Shown one piece after another: positions 34,883 to 42,609 of a DNA stretch of 64,000 nt. Both the position numbers and the translations under genes were made by a program. This DNA comes from a bacterium (GTDB lineage: Bacteria > Vulcanimicrobiota > JABDET01), in contig JAJYZB010000004.1 in the NCBI GenBank assembly GCA_021800275.1, positions 1 through 64,000 on the forward strand. The letters are read 5' to 3'. Below the pieces are notes generated by a model. That model saw only the letters and a program-made list of their open reading frames with translations, did no database searches and was not told the DNA's origin. Positions within the stretch are counted from its first letter, which is position 1; each line of letters opens with the position of its first letter.

Positions 34883-36130
34883 ATGTTTTCACCAATTTCA
34901 ACTGAAAAGAGAATAAAAGCAGCCGTCATTTTTTTATTCTTCTCTCTTTTCTTCTCGGGATGCGCCAGAACCCGCCGCCGCGAATTTCAAATCTGGACAA
35001 TCTCGCTGCGCCCTCTGTTTACTGATTATATGAAACACGTCATTGCACAGTGGGAACAAAAGCATCCTGGGATCAAAGTAAAATGGCTGGATCTCCCGAT
35101 CAATGCTATTCAACAGAAGCTGATTGTCGGTTTAGCTTCTGGAGATCCCCCCTCTATTGTCAATTTAAACACTGATATGGCGCTGCAGTTTAAGGAAATG
35201 GGGGTTCTGGAAAATCTCGATCAGGATGTTCCACCGCGAATTCGAAAAAAATATTTCCCCGGATTCTGGAAAAATTTTGCTGTTCCCTGGTACGTGGCTC
35301 CTGAAATACTTATTTACAACCGAAAAATCTTCAAAAAAGCCGGATTGAATCCCAATAAACCTCCAAAAACCTGGAAGGAATTAATACACGACTCTGTCAT
35401 CATTAAACAAAAAACAGGATTGTACGGTTGGTTTCCTGCCATTAAATTTTTAGATGAGCTGCAGGAACAGGGGATCCCTGTGATCAGCCCCAATAAAAAA
35501 AAGGCGCTCTTTAACAATCCTGAAGCTGTAAAATGGCTTAATATGTACGTTCAACTCTTGAAAAAAGGGGATCTCCCCCATGAAGCGATTCTGCTGGGTA
35601 AAGCTTATCAAGAAGCAGTTGATCAGTATCAAGCGGGAAATCTCGGAATTTTAATGACAGGTCCTCAATTTCTAGAGAGGATTAAACAAAATTCTGAGAC
35701 AGTCTATCGAGAAACAAGGGTTGCCCCTCTTCCCCTTGGTAAAGGAAACGTTTATAATGCAGCCTGCATGAATCTGGTCATTCCTAAAAATGCCCCATTA
35801 AAACAAGATGCGGTCAGTTTTCTTCTTTTCCTCACAAACCAGGAGAACCAGTTGAAATTCTGTAAAAAAGCCCTGGTCTTCCCATCTCTCATCAATGCTG
35901 CAAAATCTCCCTTTTTTACGCACACTTCTCGAAAATCATTAACCTCTCAAGCGAGATCCATAGGAGCTTCAGAGTTAAAATATGCAAAAGATTTAACCCT
36001 TGAACTCCCTCATAAAAGGGACCTCAATGAAGCCGTACAAAATGCTGTCATTAAAGCCCTTTGGGGAGAAGAATCCTCTCAAACAGCACTGAATCACGCA
36101 GCAAAAATCTGGGATCGACTTCTGAAATGA
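34883..36130 (+). CDS. Sugar ABC transporter substrate-binding lipoprotein
   Basis: 415 residues with a lipoprotein signal (AAVIFLFFSLFFSGCARTRR) and the family 1 extracellular solute-binding fold (WEQKHPGIKVKWLDLPINAI, IVGLASGDPPSIVNLNTDMA). It is similar in plan to MalE/UgpB/MsmE-type binding proteins for oligosaccharides or glycerol phosphate. The two permease genes follow with 4- and 14-base overlaps. The ribosome site is weak. Ligand unknown; the GH15 glucoamylase downstream makes a gluco-oligosaccharide plausible. Confidence 0.9.
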   Translation: MFSPISTEKRIKAAVIFLFFSLFFSGCARTRRREFQIWTISLRPLFTDYMKHVIAQWEQKHPGIKVKWLDLPINAIQQKLIVGLASGDPPSIVNLNTDMALQFKEMGVLENLDQDVPPRIRKKYFPGFWKNFAVPWYVAPEILIYNRKIFKKAGLNPNKPPKTWKELIHDSVIIKQKTGLYGWFPAIKFLDELQEQGIPVISPNKKKALFNNPEAVKWLNMYVQLLKKGDLPHEAILLGKAYQEAVDQYQAGNLGILMTGPQFLERIKQNSETVYRETRVAPLPLGKGNVYNAACMNLVIPKNAPLKQDAVSFLLFLTNQENQLKFCKKALVFPSLINAAKSPFFTHTSRKSLTSQARSIGASELKYAKDLTLELPHKRDLNEAVQNAVIKALWGEESSQTALNHAAKIWDRLLK

Positions 36131-36999
36131 AAAAAAACGAAACCATCAGAGCTTATGCTTTTTTATTTCCCGCCCTGGCGCTGCTAGCAGTTTTCACTTT
36201 TTACCCGATTTTTTTTGGAACGGCTTTAAGTTTTTTTCATTATAATGTCGTCACTCCACCCCATTTTGTCGGACTTAAAAATTTCCTGCAAATTTTACAG
36301 GATCCAAAAGCAGAACTGGCTCTGGAAAACTCGCTCATTTACCTTCTCGTTGTTCCTTTTCTGCAGCTGTCTTCCATCATTCTAGCGGTCCTGGTGAATC
36401 AGGATCTCAAAGGAATTCATTTTTTCAGAGCCTGTTTTTATGTTCCTGTCATTACCAGTATTGTGGTTGTGGCTCTGGCATGGAAATGGATTCTGGCGGG
36501 AAATGGGCTGCTGAATGCTCTTTTTCTTTCCCTGCATCTCATCTCCCATAAAATTCAGTGGCTGACTAATCCTCACATCGCCCTATACAGCGTGATGCTG
36601 GTCACTTTCTGGAAAGGGGTTGGCTACTATATGGTTCTCTATCTGGCAGGGCTGCAAGGCATTGATCCACAGTATGAAGAAGCTGCTAAAATGGATGGAG
36701 CCGGACCCGTTAAAATCTTTACCAAAATCACTCTCCCTCTTTTAAAACCCATGATCGCTTTCTGCACCTTGATCTCTTCTATTGCAGCTTTAAAAGTATT
36801 TGCTGAAGTTTATGTGATGACAGGAGGGGGACCTCTTTTTTCAACAACAACCATGGTATATGAAATTTACGATCAGTTCATGAAACGGTTGAATCTGGGT
36901 TATGCTTCAGCGCTGGGTGTTATTTTAGCCTGTGCTGTTGGACTTCTTTCCTTTGTAAATTATAAATTTTTCAGGAGGGGCGGATTTGAAGCAGATTAA
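36127..36999 (+). CDS. Sugar ABC transporter permease (UgpA/MalF type)
   Basis: 290 residues from the ATG at 36127, which overlaps the binding-protein stop as ATGA. Six transmembrane segments are visible, and the EAA loop reads EEAAKMDGAGPVKIFTKITL, with LP following, the contact site for the ATPase. An ATPase gene is not present in the window, so a shared MsmK/UgpC-type ATPase elsewhere is expected. Confidence 0.92.
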   Translation: MKKNETIRAYAFLFPALALLAVFTFYPIFFGTALSFFHYNVVTPPHFVGLKNFLQILQDPKAELALENSLIYLLVVPFLQLSSIILAVLVNQDLKGIHFFRACFYVPVITSIVVVALAWKWILAGNGLLNALFLSLHLISHKIQWLTNPHIALYSVMLVTFWKGVGYYMVLYLAGLQGIDPQYEEAAKMDGAGPVKIFTKITLPLLKPMIAFCTLISSIAALKVFAEVYVMTGGGPLFSTTTMVYEIYDQFMKRLNLGYASALGVILACAVGLLSFVNYKFFRRGGFEAD

Positions 37000-37801
37000 A
37001 CGCTTAAACCGCTATTTTATTTTGTCGGGATTAACGATTCTTTTTGCCGGTCCATTTTACTGGCTGCTCATCACTTCATTAAGCGGAAACGGAAATGTTT
37101 TTGCGTTCCCGCCTTCTCTTTTCCCTTCCCACATCACCTTCAGATATTATGTTGAGGTCTGGAAAACAGTGCCCATGGCACGTTTTTTTCTAAATACTCT
37201 CTGGATTGTTTCCTGGGGAACTTTTTTAACAGTTCTCATCAGTGCCATGGCAGGCTACCCTTTAGCCCGGATGGATTTCAAAGGAAGAAATATTATCTTC
37301 TTCCTCCTGTTAGCCACTTTAATGCTGCCAGATGAAGCACTTCTTCTGGTGAATTTTTTGACCTGTGCAAAACTGGGATTGACCAATACTTATCTCGGGG
37401 TTTTCATTCCGAGCGTGGCTTCTGTTTTCGGAATTTTCCTCATGCGTCAAGCTTTTCTCTCTATTCCGAAAGAACTGGAAGATGCAGCTCTTATGGATGG
37501 ATGTGGTCCTTTGACGCTCTGGTGGAAAATTCTGCTGCCCATGGTCTCTCCTTCTCTGGCTACCCTGGCTGTATTCGCTTTTGTTGGCTACTGGAATAGC
37601 TTTCTCTGGCCTCTGATTATTTTAACCAATACAAAAATGTACCCTTTAAGTGTTGGGTTAACCTGGCTTTCAGGAACTTTTTCCACGAATTTCAGAGTCG
37701 TGGCAGCAGGGTCAGTTTTAGCCATGATCCCGACCCTTCTCATTTTTCTCTCTCTGCAGAAGTACTTTGTCAAAGGAATCACTTCAGGAATGGGAAAATA
37801 G
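36986..37801 (+). CDS. Sugar ABC transporter permease (UgpE/MalG type)
   Basis: 271 residues with six transmembrane segments and the EAA loop LEDAALMDGCGPLTLWWKIL. The start is a TTG that follows AGGAGGGG by eight bases and lies 14 bases inside the upstream permease gene, so translation is coupled. It ends the importer operon. Confidence 0.92.
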   Translation: MKQIKRLNRYFILSGLTILFAGPFYWLLITSLSGNGNVFAFPPSLFPSHITFRYYVEVWKTVPMARFFLNTLWIVSWGTFLTVLISAMAGYPLARMDFKGRNIIFFLLLATLMLPDEALLLVNFLTCAKLGLTNTYLGVFIPSVASVFGIFLMRQAFLSIPKELEDAALMDGCGPLTLWWKILLPMVSPSLATLAVFAFVGYWNSFLWPLIILTNTKMYPLSVGLTWLSGTFSTNFRVVAAGSVLAMIPTLLIFLSLQKYFVKGITSGMGK

Positions 37802-37958
37802 CGGAATTTTAACCTCTCCACTGTGGACTTCTAAACGCGTCTAAAAGTTAATAACTTATCTATAAACTTCTCTTAACTTATTTGCTATACTTACAATAAA
37901 TGAGAATGAATTAAGGATCCACAGAATCTTATAACAACAGCATAATAGAGGGGAAATT

Positions 37959-39626
37959 ATGGATACGATAAAAGCTGGATCAACAAATCCGCTGTCTCCA
38001 AAGAGAACAGAAGAGTTGTTCTTCAAAGAAACTATCACCTGTTCTCCTAATGCTGGTCCTGTGAATCAGAAAAAAAATTCTCAAAAAAAAGACTCCTATG
38101 AACAGTCATCCCCTTTTTCTATAGAAATTTCAAAACTTAATCAAGATTTCAAATCCTTTATCCATTTCTTAAAAACAGAACCGGTTAAACTTCTCAAAGA
38201 TCTCAAATCTTACCCAGCAGTAAAGCGGAAAATCCTGATAAAACCGGAAACCTCCAATCTTCAAACTGAAATTGCGCAGGAATCCGCGGTCTGCAAAACT
38301 TTTCTTCAAAAACACTTCCTCAATACCGGCGCCATTATCGCTTCTTTTGATAAAGCTTATTATTTTGATTGGGGAAGAGATGCTTCCATGGTTATGAATG
38401 CACTCTTAGATTTAAACCCTAATGCCCCTCCAGGTCCGAAAACAACGCAGGAGATTGAATCCCAGTTAAATTATGATCAATTATTCAGACAGCAGGCGCT
38501 GCAGGGGAAATTTCCAGGAGGATTGGGGGAAGCCCGAACTCTAGTGTCGCCCCAAAACGGAAGTTTGTGGGCAGGTCCATGGGGCACCCCTCAGTTTGAT
38601 GCTCCTGCCTTAAAAGTATATACGTTTTCTAAATTCGGATTGGATTTGCTCTCTGATGGAAATGAACAGGACAAACAAAGGGTTCAGAACCAGATATATC
38701 CAGGTGTTCAGCAGTATCTCAATTATTTGATTCAAAATCAAGGAAAGCCTTGTTTTGACCCGTGGGAAGAAATCAATGCCCAGCAGCATTTCTGGACAGA
38801 AATGTCTGAAGCTGTGGCTTTTCACAAAGGAGCAGAACTGGCAAATGCCCTTGGGGACACTCAAAACTCTGCGCTCTATCAAAACTGGTCAAAAAAGATC
38901 GCTGCAGATATCAGACAGGTATTTCTTCAAGATACAAAAGACCGCATCATTTTCCCCGATTATGAAGTTTTAAATCCAGGTTCTGCAGGAAAGGAATCTA
39001 TTTTAGATTCTTCTGTTTTGGGAGGCCTTCTCCTCGGGAAAAGTGTCGGATATCCAATCAAGCTGGACAACCCCTATGCTCTTCATACTTTCTCTTCCAT
39101 TTTAACTGCTTTTAAAAACCTTTACCCGATCAATACAAATTCAAATGCCATCGCGATTGGACGGTATCCAGATGATGAGTACGGGGGTCCTGGAGTTGAA
39201 GGTCCTGGAGCTGGAAACCCATGGATAATCTGCACTTTATGGGAAGGACAATATGATTATGAATTAGCATCCCAGTATCTTAAAGAAGGAACGATCAATC
39301 TGCAGAATGGAAGAAAAGCGGATCTCGAAAACATTCTAGGATTTGCTCTCCCTGATAGCAAACAGATTTCAGAAAATGACCCCATCTTTCACACCGTCAT
39401 CAATACCCTTGCCAATAACGGGGATGCTGTTCTGCAGTGGACTCTAAATCATACCCACAATGGAGGTATGATGTCTGAACAAATTGACAAAAATACAGGA
39501 AAACCGACGAGCGTGCAGGATCTTGCCTGGAGCTATGCTGAATTTCTAGAAGCAGTGCATTCTAGAAATGAATTAGAAGCTCTGCTCCGGGCCCATAGCT
39601 CAACGGTCAGAGCGGCCGGCTCATAA
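37959..39626 (+). CDS. Fungal-type GH15 glucoamylase-like hydrolase, no signal peptide
   Basis: 555 residues. Residues about 120-535 follow the fungal GH15 plan: YYFDWGRDASMVMNALLDL (D141), FDPWEEINAQQHFWTEMSEA with the general acid at E270, GRYPDDEYGG and GNPWIICTLWEG, and MMSEQIDKNTGKP with the catalytic base at E507, then DLAWSYAEFLEAV. Both catalytic glutamates are present. No signal peptide is visible, so a cytoplasmic enzyme releasing glucose from alpha-glucans or imported oligosaccharides is likely. The first ~115 residues are not recognised. The natural domain ends near residue 535; the last ~13 codons read into the tRNA gene, and the TAA stop lies in its anticodon loop. A GAGGGG site precedes the ATG. 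Confidence 0.85.
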   Translation: MDTIKAGSTNPLSPKRTEELFFKETITCSPNAGPVNQKKNSQKKDSYEQSSPFSIEISKLNQDFKSFIHFLKTEPVKLLKDLKSYPAVKRKILIKPETSNLQTEIAQESAVCKTFLQKHFLNTGAIIASFDKAYYFDWGRDASMVMNALLDLNPNAPPGPKTTQEIESQLNYDQLFRQQALQGKFPGGLGEARTLVSPQNGSLWAGPWGTPQFDAPALKVYTFSKFGLDLLSDGNEQDKQRVQNQIYPGVQQYLNYLIQNQGKPCFDPWEEINAQQHFWTEMSEAVAFHKGAELANALGDTQNSALYQNWSKKIAADIRQVFLQDTKDRIIFPDYEVLNPGSAGKESILDSSVLGGLLLGKSVGYPIKLDNPYALHTFSSILTAFKNLYPINTNSNAIAIGRYPDDEYGGPGVEGPGAGNPWIICTLWEGQYDYELASQYLKEGTINLQNGRKADLENILGFALPDSKQISENDPIFHTVINTLANNGDAVLQWTLNHTHNGGMMSEQIDKNTGKPTSVQDLAWSYAEFLEAVHSRNELEALLRAHSSTVRAAGS

Positions 39627-39664
39627 CCGGTAGGTTCCAGGTTCAAATCCTGGTGGGCCCACCA
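39589..39664 (+). tRNA. tRNA with CAU anticodon (Met, or Ile2)
   Basis: A complete 76-nt cloverleaf including encoded CCA. The acceptor GGGCCCA pairs with TGGGCCC, followed by A73 and CCA. The D-arm is AGCTCAACGGTCAGAGC. The anticodon arm CCGGCTCATAACCGG gives CAT, and the T-arm is CCAGGTTCAAATCCTGG. CAU could be elongator Met or Ile with lysidine at position 34; elongator Met is my first guess. The strong initiator mark (unpaired position 1) is absent, so it is not tRNA-fMet. It overlaps the 3' end of the GH15 gene by 38 bases. Confidence 0.95.
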
Positions 39665-39770
39665 GAAATGCAGCTGCCTTCTGCGCTGCCCTCAAATCCA
39701 CCCCCATCATGATTCAAGTTTACTCTTGGAAGCTCATCCATGGGAATCCTAAAATCAGGTCTTGATCTTA

Positions 39771-39799
39771 TTGCAGCAGCTTGAAAACAGTGTTATACT
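39771..39799 (+). promoter_or_regulatory. Sigma-70-type promoter before the prenyltransferase gene
   Basis: TTGCAG (39771-39776) and TATACT (39794-39799) are spaced by exactly 17 bases. Transcription would begin near 39806, which is downstream of the first in-frame start codon (TTG at 39781) of the prenyltransferase gene. The spacing is ideal; the -35 matches four of six consensus bases. Confidence 0.5.
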
Positions 39800-40884
39800 G
39801 TGCCTATGCTTCTTTAATCTATAAACATCTAGACGTGAACATTCCAAAGGAGAGGAAAGGCCTGAAAAAGCAGTGGGGAATCCAAAAAGGGGCGCAGATT
39901 CTTGCGCCATTCAGGACTTTCCACAGTTCAAAATCTGATATTCATGAACTGGGATACCTGTCAAAATGGCTTTTTGCCTCAAGAAGCATAATCCTTATTA
40001 TATCCATGCAGGCTGCTGTTATCTCTGGGCTCTTAACGATTCTTTATGGCGGCTTCCATCTATTCTATTTTATTCTTGTTCTCATTGGATTTGTCACTGC
40101 TCATGCAGTCAGCAATCTCATGAATGATTATTTTGGGTACAGGAGAGGGCATGATATGATTGAATCTCCCAGGCTGAAATATACTGTGCATCCGATTGCT
40201 GATAAAGTTGCTTCTAAAAAAGAACTTCTTCAGGTGATCCTGGTCTTGATGGCTGCAGGTCTTCTGATCGCAGGATATTTGACCATGGTGAGAGGATACA
40301 TGACTTTAATTTTCCTTGCATCTGGCGCTTTTTTCCTTTTCATGTACGATGTTTCTCCCATGACTTTGAAAAGCATAGGGCTTGGGGAGACTGCTGCTTT
40401 TATAGTATGGGGACCCTTGATGATCGGAAGCGGCTATTTTATCATTTCGGGATCTTTGTCCCTGACTCCATTTCTTGTTTCAATCCCTTATGGGCTTGGA
40501 GTGATGTCTATCTTGATCGGGAAGCATCTGGATCAAATCCAGTTTGATCATGGAATAGGGCAGCGCACTCTACCTGTCATTCTAGGAGAAAAAAACTCAA
40601 GACTGCTTAATATATCTGTTATCTTAATGATGTATCTTTTCACTCTTTTTTTAGCCGTTTTTGAAAGGGCGCCTTTTCCACTTCTTATCGTTTTCTTTAA
40701 TCTGCCAGCAGGCTGGAGCACAGTGAAGACCCTGTATCGAGCAAAGCCTCTGGAAGCGCCAAAAGGATATATTGGCTGGCCGCTCTGGTATCACCGCTAT
40801 TCTTTAAAACATGTCAGAAGTTTTGGATTCCTGTATATGGCTGGTTTAGCCTCAGCTGCTGTCTTGCATCTGTTCATCAAATAG
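39781..40884 (+). CDS. UbiA/MenA-family prenyltransferase
   Basis: Up to 367 residues, with about eight transmembrane segments. The first Asp-rich motif is NLMNDYFGYRRGHD (N112, D116, D125). The second is DQIQFDHGIGQRTLP, closest to the MenA type that prenylates 1,4-dihydroxy-2-naphthoate in menaquinone synthesis. The exact aromatic substrate is uncertain. The TTG at 39781 lies inside a probable promoter, so the true start may be later: GTG at 39835, or a CTG at 39862 that follows AAAGGAGAGG. It heads the redox cluster, whose NrfD subunit should use a quinone. Confidence 0.85.
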   Translation: MKTVLYCAYASLIYKHLDVNIPKERKGLKKQWGIQKGAQILAPFRTFHSSKSDIHELGYLSKWLFASRSIILIISMQAAVISGLLTILYGGFHLFYFILVLIGFVTAHAVSNLMNDYFGYRRGHDMIESPRLKYTVHPIADKVASKKELLQVILVLMAAGLLIAGYLTMVRGYMTLIFLASGAFFLFMYDVSPMTLKSIGLGETAAFIVWGPLMIGSGYFIISGSLSLTPFLVSIPYGLGVMSILIGKHLDQIQFDHGIGQRTLPVILGEKNSRLLNISVILMMYLFTLFLAVFERAPFPLLIVFFNLPAGWSTVKTLYRAKPLEAPKGYIGWPLWYHRYSLKHVRSFGFLYMAGLASAAVLHLFIK

Positions 40885-40959
40885 AGGGTTTTTATTTTTT
40901 TTTACTAATCATTTTCTTGAGGAATTTACAGTAAAGACACAGAAGGAGATGCAAGAGCA

Positions 40960-41448
40960 GTGAGAAAATTTAAATCTTATCTTTTGATACCTATCCTGTC
41001 AATGGCGCTCTTTTCCGGAGCAGCATTTTCCGCGAATGTTTCCAAACAAAAAACGCCGAATCAAAAACCTGTAAAAAAAGGAAACCCTCTCCTATTTCAA
41101 AGCAGTCCCACTCAAAAAGCAGTTACGATCCATATCATCGCCAATGTTCCTCAGTTTGTGCATGGAAAATTAGTTGGAGGTTTTGTTCCTAAAAGAATCT
41201 TCGTGTACCGTGGGCAGCAGATCAATTTAGTGATAGAAAGCCTGGATGTGGAGCATATTTTTGTTCTTCCTGCTTATCAATTAAAAATACCGCTGATCCC
41301 TGGAAAAAAAGAACACGTTTCTTTTACAGCCAGTAAAACAGGAATGTTCTTTTTCCACTGCGGGAACAGGGAATGCGCTCCAATGGCTCTCCACCGTTTA
41401 ATGGTTGGGCAGTTTATTGTCGAGAAAAAAACCACCTCAAAAAAATAA
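40960..41448 (+). CDS. Exported CuA-like cupredoxin
   Basis: 162 residues with a signal peptide (LLIPILSMALFSGAAFSA) and one cupredoxin domain. Copper ligand candidates are H99 (DVEHIFVLP), C134 and C139 (FFHCGNRECAPM), H145 and M148 (LHRLMVG). The 35-residue His-to-first-Cys spacing equals that of cytochrome oxidase subunit II CuA domains, but the loop is C-x4-C-x5-H-x2-M where CuA has C-x3-C-x3-H-x2-M. No transmembrane hairpin of CoxB precedes it. It may carry a modified binuclear copper centre or a mononuclear one. The GTG start lies 12 bases after AAGGAG. Role as a periplasmic electron carrier is inferred from context. Confidence 0.75.
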   Translation: MRKFKSYLLIPILSMALFSGAAFSANVSKQKTPNQKPVKKGNPLLFQSSPTQKAVTIHIIANVPQFVHGKLVGGFVPKRIFVYRGQQINLVIESLDVEHIFVLPAYQLKIPLIPGKKEHVSFTASKTGMFFFHCGNRECAPMALHRLMVGQFIVEKKTTSKK

Positions 41449-41616
41449 GGCAGCTCTAAATCAGTTCCCTACCTGACATTTACTATCAGTTCCTCACCCG
41501 ATATTCAAAATCAATCCATTAACTTATTGTTTCACCCTGAGAATTGCCTTATACTTTTTAAAAGGAGGCAGCCGTATCTGAGAAGCCTCTAAATCTTTCT
41601 ACGTAAGAGGAGGCGC

Positions 41617-42600
41617 ATGATGAACAGCAGTCTGATCAGCATCAAGATAAAAAAACGACTGTATCTCTTGTTTTTAGCCTGTTTGCCTATCCTTTTTTTC
41701 CATCCAAATGCTTATGGCAAAAATAAAACAAAAGCCTCTTATGTTGGCACACAAACCTGTGAAGAATGCCATCCTCACCACTATGACACCTATATAAAAA
41801 CAGTGATGGGTAATCCAAATGTAAAGAATTCTCCTGCTGAGAAGTTCGGCTGCGAAACCTGCCATGGACCTGGCAGCCTGCACGTGGACTCACAAGGAAT
41901 GCTTCCTGGCGGATTGATCACTTTCAGCCCTAAAGAACCCGCAAAAATAAAAGATGCGGTCTGCCTTAAATGCCATGAAACAGGAGCGCGAGCTTTATGG
42001 GAAGGAAGTGACCACGAAGTCCACGGATTATCCTGTATGAACTGCCACAAAATGCACCAAATGCGTAGTTTGCGCAGCAGTAAACTAGAAACTGCGATTT
42101 TATACCAGTTAAGAAAAGACAGCATTTCAGCCACCTGCTACCAGTGCCACAATGGAGTTAAAGATGATTTTTTAAAATTTTCTCACCATCCTGTTCCAGA
42201 AGGAAAGATTACCTGTACTGACTGTCATGATCCCCACGGCAGCTTTGCTCCTCATCTTTTGGCAGCAGTTTCTATTAATGAACTCTGCTATAAGTGTCAT
42301 GCCTCAAAACGAGGACCTTACCTATGGATTCATCCCCCTGTTGAAGAAGACTGTTTAGACTGTCATACCCCTCATGGGTCCCCGAATCGAGACCTCTTAA
42401 CAGAAAAACTTCCTTTCCTCTGTCAGAGATGTCATGATTCTGCTTACCATCCTTCAACCTTGTATGCTGTTCCTATGACAAAAGCAGGACAGCCAGTGTA
42501 TCAAGCAGTCTCTATTCAGGGGGTTTATTACTCCTGCTTCCAGTGTCATCCAGAAATTCATGGGAGCAGCAGCCCTTCTGGAATGTATTTTCAGAGATAA
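41617..42600 (+). CDS. Decahaem c-type cytochrome, DmsE/MtrA-like
   Basis: 327 residues with a signal peptide (YLLFLACLPILFFHPNAYG) and ten CxxCH haem sites (CEECH, CETCH, CLKCH, CMNCH, CYQCH, CTDCH, CYKCH, CLDCH, CQRCH, CFQCH). Ten haems and this length match MtrA/DmsE/PioA-type cytochromes that thread through an outer-membrane barrel as a haem wire. The next gene encodes such a barrel, nine bases downstream. An AGAGGAGG site precedes the ATG. Direction of electron flow (out for metal reduction, in for iron oxidation) cannot be read from sequence. Confidence 0.93.
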   Translation: MMNSSLISIKIKKRLYLLFLACLPILFFHPNAYGKNKTKASYVGTQTCEECHPHHYDTYIKTVMGNPNVKNSPAEKFGCETCHGPGSLHVDSQGMLPGGLITFSPKEPAKIKDAVCLKCHETGARALWEGSDHEVHGLSCMNCHKMHQMRSLRSSKLETAILYQLRKDSISATCYQCHNGVKDDFLKFSHHPVPEGKITCTDCHDPHGSFAPHLLAAVSINELCYKCHASKRGPYLWIHPPVEEDCLDCHTPHGSPNRDLLTEKLPFLCQRCHDSAYHPSTLYAVPMTKAGQPVYQAVSIQGVYYSCFQCHPEIHGSSSPSGMYFQR

Positions 42601-42609
42601 GGAGGAGTG

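Noticed and set aside
39589-39664. tRNA as attachment site of an integrated island covering the redox cluster
   Set aside because: No integrase gene and no repeated tRNA 3' end were found downstream to 64 kb, and the cluster has the same base composition as its surroundings.
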